A DNA stretch of 37,030 nt, taken from positions 1 through 37,030 of the IMG/VR virus record IMGVR_UViG_3300002835_000506; one strand, given 5' to 3'. The stretch is from a virus. The notes beneath the pieces were generated by a model, which saw only the letters and a program-made list of their open reading frames with translations, had not been told where the DNA came from and ran no database searches. Below, piece after piece: positions 24,928 through 31,757 of the stretch (within the stretch, counting starts at the first letter, position 1; the number at the start of each line of letters is the position of its first letter). Position numbers and translations under genes: made by a program.

Positions 24928-24934
24928 ATTTATA
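24925..24934 (+). promoter_or_regulatory. Promoter-like motif TATATTTATA before tail sheath
   Basis: Exact decamer, 60 nt before the sheath ATG, giving the longest leader of the set. The leader contains GGAGAAATAAC just ahead of the start, one of the better Shine-Dalgarno-like sequences in the window, which suits a protein needed in many copies. Confidence 0.5.
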
Positions 24935-24994
24935 TAGGTAATATTGTACATACTCAATATTAGCATTTTAAAACATAATAATCGGAGAAATAAC

Positions 24995-27271
24995 ATGGCA
25001 GAAAGAATTGTATCCCCTGGTGTATTTACTAGAGAAAACGATTTATCATTCCTTTCTCAAGGAATCGGTGAAATCGGAGCAGCATTTATAGGACCTCTAA
25101 AAGAAGGACCTGCATTTGTACCTACAATCGTAACAACTCAATCAGAATTTGAGGAAAAGTTCGGTAAAGTAGACGGAACATATTATACTGAATACGCAGT
25201 ACAAAATTATTTAAGAGAAGCTGGACAAGCTACTATCGTAAGAGTTGCAGGTATCGGAGGATACTACCAAGCAGCACCATTGGCAATAGTTGCTGGCGGT
25301 AAAATAGCTGGTGTATTATACTCAACTTCAAACGGATTCCAAAACTATGGTTTTACTGGAGGAAGTGCAACTGGTACATCTGGTTCATTTGTAATTACTG
25401 GAGCAACCGGTAGTGCAACGAATGTATCAGCATCAACAGTAACATCAGCTACAAATGATTTATCAGATGTATTTGGTGAATCTCCACTTGGACCAAAAGA
25501 AGCATACACTTATGTTTACTTTGAAAATGCAGCAAATAGTTTACCAACCGCTAGTATATCTAGTATTGTATTACCTACACAGGTTTATACATTTGATGCA
25601 CAACCTGCACAAACTCCAATGGTTACCTCTCAATTGATTAGTGGTGTAAGATATGACCTTTTCAAATTTGTAACTTTAGGTGATGGTGCAAATTATAATA
25701 CTAAATTTAAAGTTGGTATTTCTAATGTAAAGGCAGCTGGTGAAGATGGCGGTACTGATTATTCAACTTTTACTGTAACTATTAGAAGTTATTCTGATAT
25801 TGATAAGAGAAAGAGTGTTGTTGAAACATTTAACAATGTAAACTTAGACCCTGCTTCTCCAAACTTTATAGCTAGAAGAATGGGTGATTCTTATATTACA
25901 ATTGATGCTGCTGGTAAAATCACACAAAATGGTGATTACGCTAACAAATCAAAATATGTAAGAGTTGACGTAGCAATAGCTGGTTCATATCCTATATCAG
26001 CAGCACCATTCGGACATGCCGCATATATAAATCCAATTGAAACAGCAGCTGGTGATGTAACTAAAGTACCTGCAGTTGTATATCAAACAGGTTCAGCAGC
26101 TAACACAGCTGGTTCTCCAATCTATTATAGTGGATTTGATTTTGAAGGTGAGGGTGTATCAATTGATAACGCTCAATACTTAAAACCAATTCCTAATGAA
26201 GCAGTATCAGGTTCAAACGTTGTTTTCGGATTTGATTCTCAATTATCATACCAAATGACTGGTTCAAAAGCAGTTGATATGGTTAAGAGACAATTTGTAT
26301 TAGCATTCCAACAAGGTTTTGATGGTACTAACCCAATCACACCAATAGCTAAAGCTGGTGATGCAAATTGGAACAATGCAAATCAGCAAGGATTCAATTG
26401 TTCAACTTCAGCAGCATCTGGTTCAGCAGCATATACAAAAGCAATTAACGCAATTTCTAATCCTGATGAGTGGGATATCAATATGGTGGTAACACCGGGT
26501 CTAAACTATCAAAGCCATCCAGCAGCTGTTCAAGCAGTTATTGATATGGTTGAAGATAGACAAGATGCATTCTACATAGCTGAATTTTCTGATTATGATG
26601 CAACAATTGCAGATGTAACTGAAAAAGCACAAGGAGTAGATTCAAATTATGTTGGTACTTACTATCCTTGGATTAAAACAATTGATACAAATACAAACAA
26701 ATTAACAATCGTTCCTCCATCCGTATTATTACCAGCGGTTTACGCAAGTAATGATAGATTGGCGGCAGAGTGGTTCGCACCGGCTGGTTTGAATAGAGGT
26801 GGTATCACTGGAGCAGTTAGTGTATTGAATAGATTAACACATGCAGAGAGAGACACTCTATATGAGAACAAAGTAAACCCAATCGCAGCATTCCCTGGAC
26901 AAGGTATTGTAGCATTCGGACAGAAGACATTGCAAGATAAGGCTTCAGCATTAGATAGAATCAATGTAAGAAGATTACTTATCACAATGAAGAAGTTCAT
27001 CGCTTCAACATCTCGTTATTTAGTGTTCGAACAAAATACATCTACAACTAGAACTCGTTTCTTAAACACTGTAAACCCTTATTTAGAGGCTATCCAACAA
27101 AGACAAGGTTTATACGCATTCAAAGTTGTAATGGATGAAACTAACAACACACCGGATGTAATCGATAGAAATGTATTAGCAGGACAAGTGTTCTTACAAC
27201 CGGCAAAGACGGCTGAATTCATCGTAATTGATTTCAACATCTTACCAACGGGAGCATCTTTCAACGCATAA
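24995..27271 (+). CDS. gp18: Tail sheath protein (T4 gp18-like)
   Basis: 758 residues. The N-terminus SPGVFTRENDLSFLSQG is the classic sheath opening, and residues about 530-758 form the conserved sheath core: HAERDTLYENKVNPIAAFPG, GIVAFGQKTLQ, INVRRLLITMKKFI, LNTVNPYLEAIQQRQGLYAF and the closing EFIVIDFNILPTGASF. The protein forms the contractile outer tail tube. It is longer than T4 gp18 (659 aa), with the variable middle (about 120-400) Ser/Thr/Gly-rich and probably surface exposed. I chose ATG 24995, not an upstream in-frame TTG at 24944, because it is preceded by GGAG and begins exactly at the family N-terminus. The tail tube gene follows after a 52-nt gap. Confidence 0.95.
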   Translation: MAERIVSPGVFTRENDLSFLSQGIGEIGAAFIGPLKEGPAFVPTIVTTQSEFEEKFGKVDGTYYTEYAVQNYLREAGQATIVRVAGIGGYYQAAPLAIVAGGKIAGVLYSTSNGFQNYGFTGGSATGTSGSFVITGATGSATNVSASTVTSATNDLSDVFGESPLGPKEAYTYVYFENAANSLPTASISSIVLPTQVYTFDAQPAQTPMVTSQLISGVRYDLFKFVTLGDGANYNTKFKVGISNVKAAGEDGGTDYSTFTVTIRSYSDIDKRKSVVETFNNVNLDPASPNFIARRMGDSYITIDAAGKITQNGDYANKSKYVRVDVAIAGSYPISAAPFGHAAYINPIETAAGDVTKVPAVVYQTGSAANTAGSPIYYSGFDFEGEGVSIDNAQYLKPIPNEAVSGSNVVFGFDSQLSYQMTGSKAVDMVKRQFVLAFQQGFDGTNPITPIAKAGDANWNNANQQGFNCSTSAASGSAAYTKAINAISNPDEWDINMVVTPGLNYQSHPAAVQAVIDMVEDRQDAFYIAEFSDYDATIADVTEKAQGVDSNYVGTYYPWIKTIDTNTNKLTIVPPSVLLPAVYASNDRLAAEWFAPAGLNRGGITGAVSVLNRLTHAERDTLYENKVNPIAAFPGQGIVAFGQKTLQDKASALDRINVRRLLITMKKFIASTSRYLVFEQNTSTTRTRFLNTVNPYLEAIQQRQGLYAFKVVMDETNNTPDVIDRNVLAGQVFLQPAKTAEFIVIDFNILPTGASFNA

Positions 27272-27290
27272 TTTGAAAATAAAGGAATTA

Positions 27291-27300
27291 GATATTTATT
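27291..27300 (+). promoter_or_regulatory. Promoter-like motif variant GATATTTATT
   Basis: Variant of the recurrent decamer, 23 nt before the tail tube ATG. It is identical over ten bases to the copy at 28900. No terminator separates it from the sheath gene, so the tube gene may be read both through and from its own start. An AAAGGAA sequence lies just before the ATG. Confidence 0.4.
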
Positions 27301-27323
27301 AATATAAAATAAAAGGAACAAAA

Positions 27324-27812
27324 ATGGCAGAAATATTAGAATTTGATAAGATGTTCTATACGAACTTCGAACCTAAAATGAAGAACAGATACATCATGGA
27401 AATTGATGGTATTCAATCATATTTAGTAAAAGCTGGTAACAGACCTCAAATTAACTTTGAGAAAGTAACTTTAGACCATATCAACGTTAAAAGACAGTTG
27501 AAAGGTAAAGGTGAGTGGCAAGATTTAGAAATCACTCTTTATGACCCAATCGTTCCATCTGGAGCACAAGCGGTAATGGAGTGGGTGAGATTATCACATG
27601 AATCTATTACTGGTAGAGATGGATACGCTGATTTCTACAAAAAGGATATCGATATCTATATGTTGGGACCAGTCGGCGATAAAATAGAACAATGGAAACT
27701 TAAAGGAGCTTTCATTCTTCAAGCTAACTTTGGTGATTTAGATTTCACTTCAAACGAAGTAGCAACTATCACTTTAACATTATCTTATGATTACGCTATC
27801 TTAGAATACTAA
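27324..27812 (+). CDS. gp19: Tail tube protein (T4 gp19-like)
   Basis: 162 residues, close to T4 gp19 (163). The visible family pattern is FEPKMKNRYIMEIDGIQSYL near the N-terminus, a KVTLDHINVKRQLKGKGEWQ middle, LEITLYDPIVPSGAQAVMEW, then WKLKGAFILQANFGDLDF and a C-terminal VATITLTLSYDYAILEY. Hexameric rings of this protein stack to form the inner tail tube through which DNA passes. It directly follows the sheath gene, the standard order in T4-like phages. It is followed by a strong intrinsic terminator, so sheath and tube form a unit suited to high expression. Confidence 0.93.
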   Translation: MAEILEFDKMFYTNFEPKMKNRYIMEIDGIQSYLVKAGNRPQINFEKVTLDHINVKRQLKGKGEWQDLEITLYDPIVPSGAQAVMEWVRLSHESITGRDGYADFYKKDIDIYMLGPVGDKIEQWKLKGAFILQANFGDLDFTSNEVATITLTLSYDYAILEY

Positions 27813-27834
27813 TCTAAAAATAATAAAAACAATC

Positions 27835-27861
27835 AGGGGATACCAAAATATCCCCTTTTTT
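27835..27861 (+). terminator. Intrinsic terminator after tail tube gene
   Basis: AGGGGATA (27835-27842) pairs perfectly with TATCCCCT (27849-27856) around the loop CCAAAA, followed by a six-T run (27856-27861). This is the clearest terminator in the window and lies 22 nt after the tail tube stop codon. Confidence 0.88.
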
Positions 27862-27886
27862 GTGCTTTCTAATTTTTTAAAAACTA

Positions 27887-27896
27887 TGTATTTATA
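27887..27896 (+). promoter_or_regulatory. Promoter-like motif variant TGTATTTATA
   Basis: One mismatch to the decamer, placed just downstream of a terminator and 26 nt before the ATG at 27923. The terminator-then-motif order supports a new transcription start here. Confidence 0.48.
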
Positions 27897-27922
27897 TATA
27901 CAAACTTAAAACAAGTAAAGTT

Positions 27923-28681
27923 ATGACAGACAAAGTATATGATTTTCCAACGGAAGTATTAGACCTTCCATCTCAAGGTAAAGTATATCCACCAGAACAT
28001 CCATTATCATCTGGGCAAATTAGAATTAAATTAATGACTGCAAAGGAAGAAGATATTCTTTCTTCATCTAATCTTATTAAAAAAGGATTAGCAATTGATA
28101 CATTATTTGAATCTATTATAGTAGATGGTATAAAATCGGATGATATTATTATTGGTGATAAAAACGCTATCCTTTTAGCAACTAGATTATTAGGATATGG
28201 TGCAGAATATAATTTACAATTCTTTTCATCTAAAAAAGGTGAAACTATTAATGTAAATTTTGATTTATCTACAATTCAAACTAAAGAGGTTGATTTTTCA
28301 ATATTCAAAAACAAAAATGAATTTGATTATACAACACCAAGTGGTACTAAATTAACATTTAAGATATTAACACATGGTGATGAAAGATTAATTGATAAAG
28401 ATGTAGAGGCTCTTAAAAAAATAAATAAAGATGTATCATCTGAGATTAGTACTAGATTGAGATATATGATTAAATCAGTTGATGGTAAGAATGATTTAGC
28501 AACTATTAACAAATTTGTAAACAATATGTTAGCTAAAGATAGTAGAGCATTAAGAGAGCATATTAAGAGTATGTCACCTGATATGAATATGAAATTTGAA
28601 TATACTCATGAAGATGGTGAGGTGGAGGAGGCGCCTATTTCATTAGGAGTAGGGTTTTTTTGGCCTTCCTACCAATCATAG
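27923..28681 (+). CDS. Baseplate/tail assembly chaperone, zero-frame product (T4 gp26/gp51-like region)
   Basis: 252 residues: FPTEVLDLPSQGKVYPPEHP, then IRIKLMTAKEEDILSSSNLI, a LLATRLLGYGAEYNLQF strand, and GTKLTFKILTHGDERLIDKD. The pattern matches the phage family usually annotated as T4-like baseplate hub/assembly proteins. It sits between the tail tube and the tape measure, the position of frameshifted tail assembly chaperones in many phages. The zero frame ends in GVGFFWPSYQS at a TAG (28679-28681), yet an open +1 frame continues in family-like sequence to 28868. Therefore either this is the short form of a frameshifted pair or the assembly has an indel in a 7-T run. It probably aids polymerisation around the tape measure. 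Confidence 0.75.
   Translation: MTDKVYDFPTEVLDLPSQGKVYPPEHPLSSGQIRIKLMTAKEEDILSSSNLIKKGLAIDTLFESIIVDGIKSDDIIIGDKNAILLATRLLGYGAEYNLQFFSSKKGETINVNFDLSTIQTKEVDFSIFKNKNEFDYTTPSGTKLTFKILTHGDERLIDKDVEALKKINKDVSSEISTRLRYMIKSVDGKNDLATINKFVNNMLAKDSRALREHIKSMSPDMNMKFEYTHEDGEVEEAPISLGVGFFWPSYQS
28652..28681 (+). promoter_or_regulatory. Candidate ribosomal frameshift window in the tail chaperone gene
   Basis: The zero-frame codons read GGG TTT TTT TGG, with seven consecutive T. A +1 stop (TAG at 28650-28652) and the zero-frame TAG (28679-28681) restrict any shift to this window. On the T-run, tRNA-Phe could slip +1, or -2, with perfect re-pairing. A shift nearer the TAG stop would retain FFWPSYQS. A 6-T run would join the two parts without any shift. 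Confidence 0.55.
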
Positions 28682-28868
28682 TATAAATCTACATTCGCAG
28701 ATTTTTGATATGGTTAATTATGGTAATGGATTTACTATGATGGAACTATACAAAATGCCAACCCGATTAAGGTTATTTTACTACAATAAACTGGTGGATT
28801 CTAAGAAAAAAGAGAATGAACAAATAAAATCATCACAAAGACAATCAAAAGTTAGGATAAAGAGATAA
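28662..28868 (+). CDS. Frameshift extension of the tail assembly chaperone (+1 frame)
   Basis: 68 codons in the +1 frame relative to the upstream gene: GLPTNHSINLHSQIFDMVNY, then GNGFTMMELYKMPTRLRLFY and a lysine-rich tail ending KVRIKR. The central part (HSQIFDM...ELYKMPTRLRLFYYNKL) looks like ordinary conserved protein, not random sequence. No start codon with a ribosome-binding site precedes it; the first ATG (28710) falls inside the conserved part. The fused product would be about 314 residues. The basic, charged tail is what one expects of an extension that contacts the tape measure. Alternatives are independent translation from ATG 28710 or a sequencing indel. Its stop codon lies inside the loop of a terminator. 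Confidence 0.65.
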   Translation, partial: GLPTNHSINLHSQIFDMVNYGNGFTMMELYKMPTRLRLFYYNKLVDSKKKENEQIKSSQRQSKVRIKR

Positions 28869-28890
28869 TTTCTCCAAATCCTAACTTTTT
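28847..28890 (+). terminator. Intrinsic terminator overlapping the end of the chaperone extension
   Basis: AAAAGTTAGGAT (28847-28858) pairs perfectly over 12 bp with ATCCTAACTTTT (28878-28889). An inner GAGA/TCTC pair (28862-28865 with 28871-28874) lies in the loop, and the right arm ends in a five-T run. The extension stop codon TAA (28866-28868) is in the loop apex, so translating ribosomes would run into the hairpin. Confidence 0.8.
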
Positions 28891-28899
28891 CGTTTATAG

Positions 28900-28909
28900 G
28901 ATATTTATT
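28900..28909 (+). promoter_or_regulatory. Promoter-like motif variant GATATTTATT
   Basis: Same ten bases as the copy before the tail tube gene, 24 nt before the ATG at 28934, just downstream of a terminator. It probably starts the tape measure/baseplate unit, whose later genes are packed closely and have no further copies. Confidence 0.48.
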
Positions 28910-28933
28910 ATCGTATAAGTAAACAAATTCAAT

Positions 28934-29176
28934 ATGAAAAAATACAAATTATCAGAGGGAAATATTAATGAATTTTGGGAATTATTTTTTAAAAAGAAAA
29001 AAACTCCATATGAAATTCAAAAAATAGTAGATAATGACCCTATATTAAAAAAATTACAAGCGGATTATGATAAAATTGATGCATCTACTGGCCCTATATT
29101 ACATAATATCAAAAGTAGAAATCCTGAAATTTATGATAAATTAGCTAAAATTGGATTAGTACCAAAAAATATATAA
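28934..29176 (+). CDS. Small hypothetical protein before the tape measure
   Basis: 80 residues, strongly charged and probably all-helical: MKKYKLSEGNINEFWELFFK, KKKTPYEIQKIVDNDPILKK, a DYDKIDASTGPILHNIKS segment and LAKIGLVPKNI at the end. There is no signal peptide, no membrane segment and no motif I recognise. It starts after a promoter-like motif and ends 19 nt before the tape measure gene. That position suits a second small tail assembly factor or a tape-measure partner, but this is only inference from context. Confidence 0.65.
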   Translation: MKKYKLSEGNINEFWELFFKKKKTPYEIQKIVDNDPILKKLQADYDKIDASTGPILHNIKSRNPEIYDKLAKIGLVPKNI

Positions 29177-29195
29177 TCCATTTAAAGAATAATTA

Positions 29196-31745
29196 ATGGC
29201 AGATTCCAAAAATAGTAGAGAATTAAACGAATTGCTTAAACAGCAAGGAGAACTTCAAACTCGCTTAAATGAGCAAATAAAAGCTGCCGCAGTTCTTAGT
29301 GGTAGGGAAGCTCAAGAAATGGAAAACAAAATAGCTAGTACTAAAATACTTTTAGGATTAACTGAAGAAGAAGCTAAAAAAAGACAAAAAGCATTAGACC
29401 AAAATGAAAAAAGACAAGCTAAGATTAATGCATTAAAAGAAAAAGAAACTGCTCATCAAAAGGAACTTAATGATATGATTGATGAGTATGCAACATCCAT
29501 TTCAAAAATGAGTCCTCAACTCCAAAAAGCTTTACAAATAAATACTCAACAAAAAGGAGTATATGGTACACTTAATGCATTAATGGTAGAACGTAAAAAA
29601 AATGAAATAAATTTATCCGAAGAAGAAAAGAAAGCAAGTGATATTCGTCTTGAAACAATGGGTAAGGTAAGTGAAGAACAATTACAAGTAAATTCTGATT
29701 ATATTGAACAATTGAATAGTATGTTTGGTATAAAGAAAGTGGATATGGAACGAGTACAATTGTTAGCAAAAATAAAAGATTTAACTGGAGAAGAAAGAAT
29801 AGCAGCAGAAAAATCATTTGAATTAGCAGAAAAGAAAGAACATCAATTAGAACGTTTAAAGGAAATTGAAGAAGAAACAAGTGATTTAGCCGGAGAATTA
29901 CCAGAATCATTAACATCTGCAGGACATGCAGCAAAAAAATTAATGGGTGCACTTATAGCAGGTTCTCCTATATTATTATTATTTACGGCAATAGGACTTG
30001 CAGTTGAAGATTTTTTAGAATTAGATAAAGCAGCGGGCAAATTTAGAGAGGATACTGGATATACAAAAAAGCAAACATATGAAATAGAACATTCAGCCCA
30101 TGTAATTGCAGTAGAGTATGGAAAGATGGGAGTACATGCTGCTACGGTATATGAAATAACAAATCAACTTAAGAATGAATTTAGTGATATAGCTCAATTT
30201 AGTGAAAGTACTGTAGCAGCGTTATCAATAATGACAACTAATTTAGGTATATCCGAAAGTGAGGCAGCTAAAGTGCAATCGGTATTTGAACAAGTATCTG
30301 GATTATCACAAGAAACGGCAGCTAGTGTAGGATTACAAGTAGCTAGTATGGCAGAGATGGCTGGTGTTTCTCCTAAAGAAGTATTGGAGGATATTTCAAA
30401 AAGTGCTGGAATTACATCAAAGTATTTTCATGGTGATGTTAATTTACTTAAACAACAAGTAATAAAAGCACATCAATTAGGACAAGAACTTGAAGATGTT
30501 GAAAAGACTGCTAAAGGCTTATTAAATTTTGAAGAAAATATTGGAGATGAATTAGTAGCAGCAACTTTTGTTGGTGGACAATTTAATTTATCACAAGCAA
30601 GAGGTTTAGCCGCAGCAGGTAAAATGGTTGAAGCGCAAGACGAAGTATTAAAACAAATTCAGAGAAGTGGTGATTTCACAAAACAAAGTGTATTCACTCA
30701 AGAGGCTTTAGCTAAGGCATCTAATATGACTGTTGAAGAAATTAATAAGCAATTATCAATTAGAGAAAAATTAGCAAATCTTAGTGATGATGAAAAAGCT
30801 AAAGCTACAGCTGCTATAAACGCAGGATTGGATATAACTCAATTAAATGAAGAACAATTAAAGCAAAAGACAGAGGAATTTGCATTAAATACACAAATAC
30901 AATCATCTCAAGACCAAATGAGTAATGGATTGAAAGCAATTGGTACTCAAATTGGTGGTTTATTATTAAAACCAATGCAACTATTGGCAAATGTATTTGA
31001 ATTTATAGCACAAAACTCTGCTGTACTTTACGGACTTATGGGTGCTCTTGGAGTTGGTGCATATTTTTATTATCAATCCGTACAAAAAGCAGCAGCTGCA
31101 AAAGCGTTGGAGGCAACGATGCAAAGTGCAATATTGAAAGCTCAATATGAACAATTATTATTATCAGAAAGTCAAGCAGCATTAAATACAACCGCAGTAG
31201 GTGCTGAGGTAAGTAAAACTGCTGCAAAAGAAGCTGGAGTAGTTGCATCTGGTGTAGAATTAGCAGGTGCACCCGCTAGAATAGGAGCAGCTGCTACAGA
31301 GGCAGGTATAAAAGAACAAAGTGCAATTGCATCTATTTTTGCTGGAAATGCCTGGATGGGACCATTAGGTTTATTGGCAATTGGTGGTATACTTGGATAT
31401 TTAGCATCATCTTTAAGTAAGGCGGGAGATGTAATGTCACCGGCAGATGGTAAAACTGTAGTATCAACTAAAGAGGGTGGTTTATTTGAATTATCTGCAA
31501 ATGATGATTTAGTAGCAGCGCCTGGTGCAGCAGCTGCATTATCTGGTGGTACTGGTGGAGGTGGTGTACAAATGAATTTAGCAGCATTATCAGCACCACT
31601 AAACTCAATGATTAATGAAATAAAAGCACTTAGAGCAGATTTAAATGCAGGTAAGATATCTGTTTATATGGATGGTTCTAAAGTTACATCTGGAATTACT
31701 AAGCAAGTTGAAAAGACAAGTAGAAATAGTTTTAATTTAGCGTAA
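29196..31745 (+). CDS. Tail tape measure protein
   Basis: 849 residues. Residues 1-235 are highly charged, Lys/Glu/Gln-rich and coiled-coil-like (LNELLKQQGELQTRLNEQIK). A hydrophobic segment follows at about 249-270 (LMGALIAGSPILLLFTAIGL), then a long helical middle with tape-measure-like Ala/Gln/Ser composition. Two more hydrophobic segments lie at about 610-632 (LYGLMGALGVGAYFYY) and 719-740 (WMGPLGLLAIGGILGYL). The C-terminus has a Gly-rich linker and KISVYMDGSKVTSGITKQVE, common at tape-measure ends. The hydrophobic parts presumably enter the host membrane at DNA delivery. Using about 0.15 nm per helical residue the tail would be near 125 nm, an estimate. It sits after the chaperone pair, the usual place. 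Confidence 0.85.
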   Translation: MADSKNSRELNELLKQQGELQTRLNEQIKAAAVLSGREAQEMENKIASTKILLGLTEEEAKKRQKALDQNEKRQAKINALKEKETAHQKELNDMIDEYATSISKMSPQLQKALQINTQQKGVYGTLNALMVERKKNEINLSEEEKKASDIRLETMGKVSEEQLQVNSDYIEQLNSMFGIKKVDMERVQLLAKIKDLTGEERIAAEKSFELAEKKEHQLERLKEIEEETSDLAGELPESLTSAGHAAKKLMGALIAGSPILLLFTAIGLAVEDFLELDKAAGKFREDTGYTKKQTYEIEHSAHVIAVEYGKMGVHAATVYEITNQLKNEFSDIAQFSESTVAALSIMTTNLGISESEAAKVQSVFEQVSGLSQETAASVGLQVASMAEMAGVSPKEVLEDISKSAGITSKYFHGDVNLLKQQVIKAHQLGQELEDVEKTAKGLLNFEENIGDELVAATFVGGQFNLSQARGLAAAGKMVEAQDEVLKQIQRSGDFTKQSVFTQEALAKASNMTVEEINKQLSIREKLANLSDDEKAKATAAINAGLDITQLNEEQLKQKTEEFALNTQIQSSQDQMSNGLKAIGTQIGGLLLKPMQLLANVFEFIAQNSAVLYGLMGALGVGAYFYYQSVQKAAAAKALEATMQSAILKAQYEQLLLSESQAALNTTAVGAEVSKTAAKEAGVVASGVELAGAPARIGAAATEAGIKEQSAIASIFAGNAWMGPLGLLAIGGILGYLASSLSKAGDVMSPADGKTVVSTKEGGLFELSANDDLVAAPGAAAALSGGTGGGGVQMNLAALSAPLNSMINEIKALRADLNAGKISVYMDGSKVTSGITKQVEKTSRNSFNLA

Positions 31746-31757
31746 ACATAGAATAAC

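Noticed and set aside
24944-24994. Upstream in-frame TTG start for the tail sheath
   Set aside because: The extra 17 residues are not sheath-like. ATG 24995 has a GGAG sequence ahead of it and begins at the family N-terminus.
24851-24994. Standard Bacteroidota promoter (TTTG ... TAnnTTTG) before the sheath gene
   Set aside because: Sequences such as TATTTTG and TATGTTTTG come close but have the wrong spacing or fall inside the inverted-repeat arm. The recurrent phage motif explains the site better.
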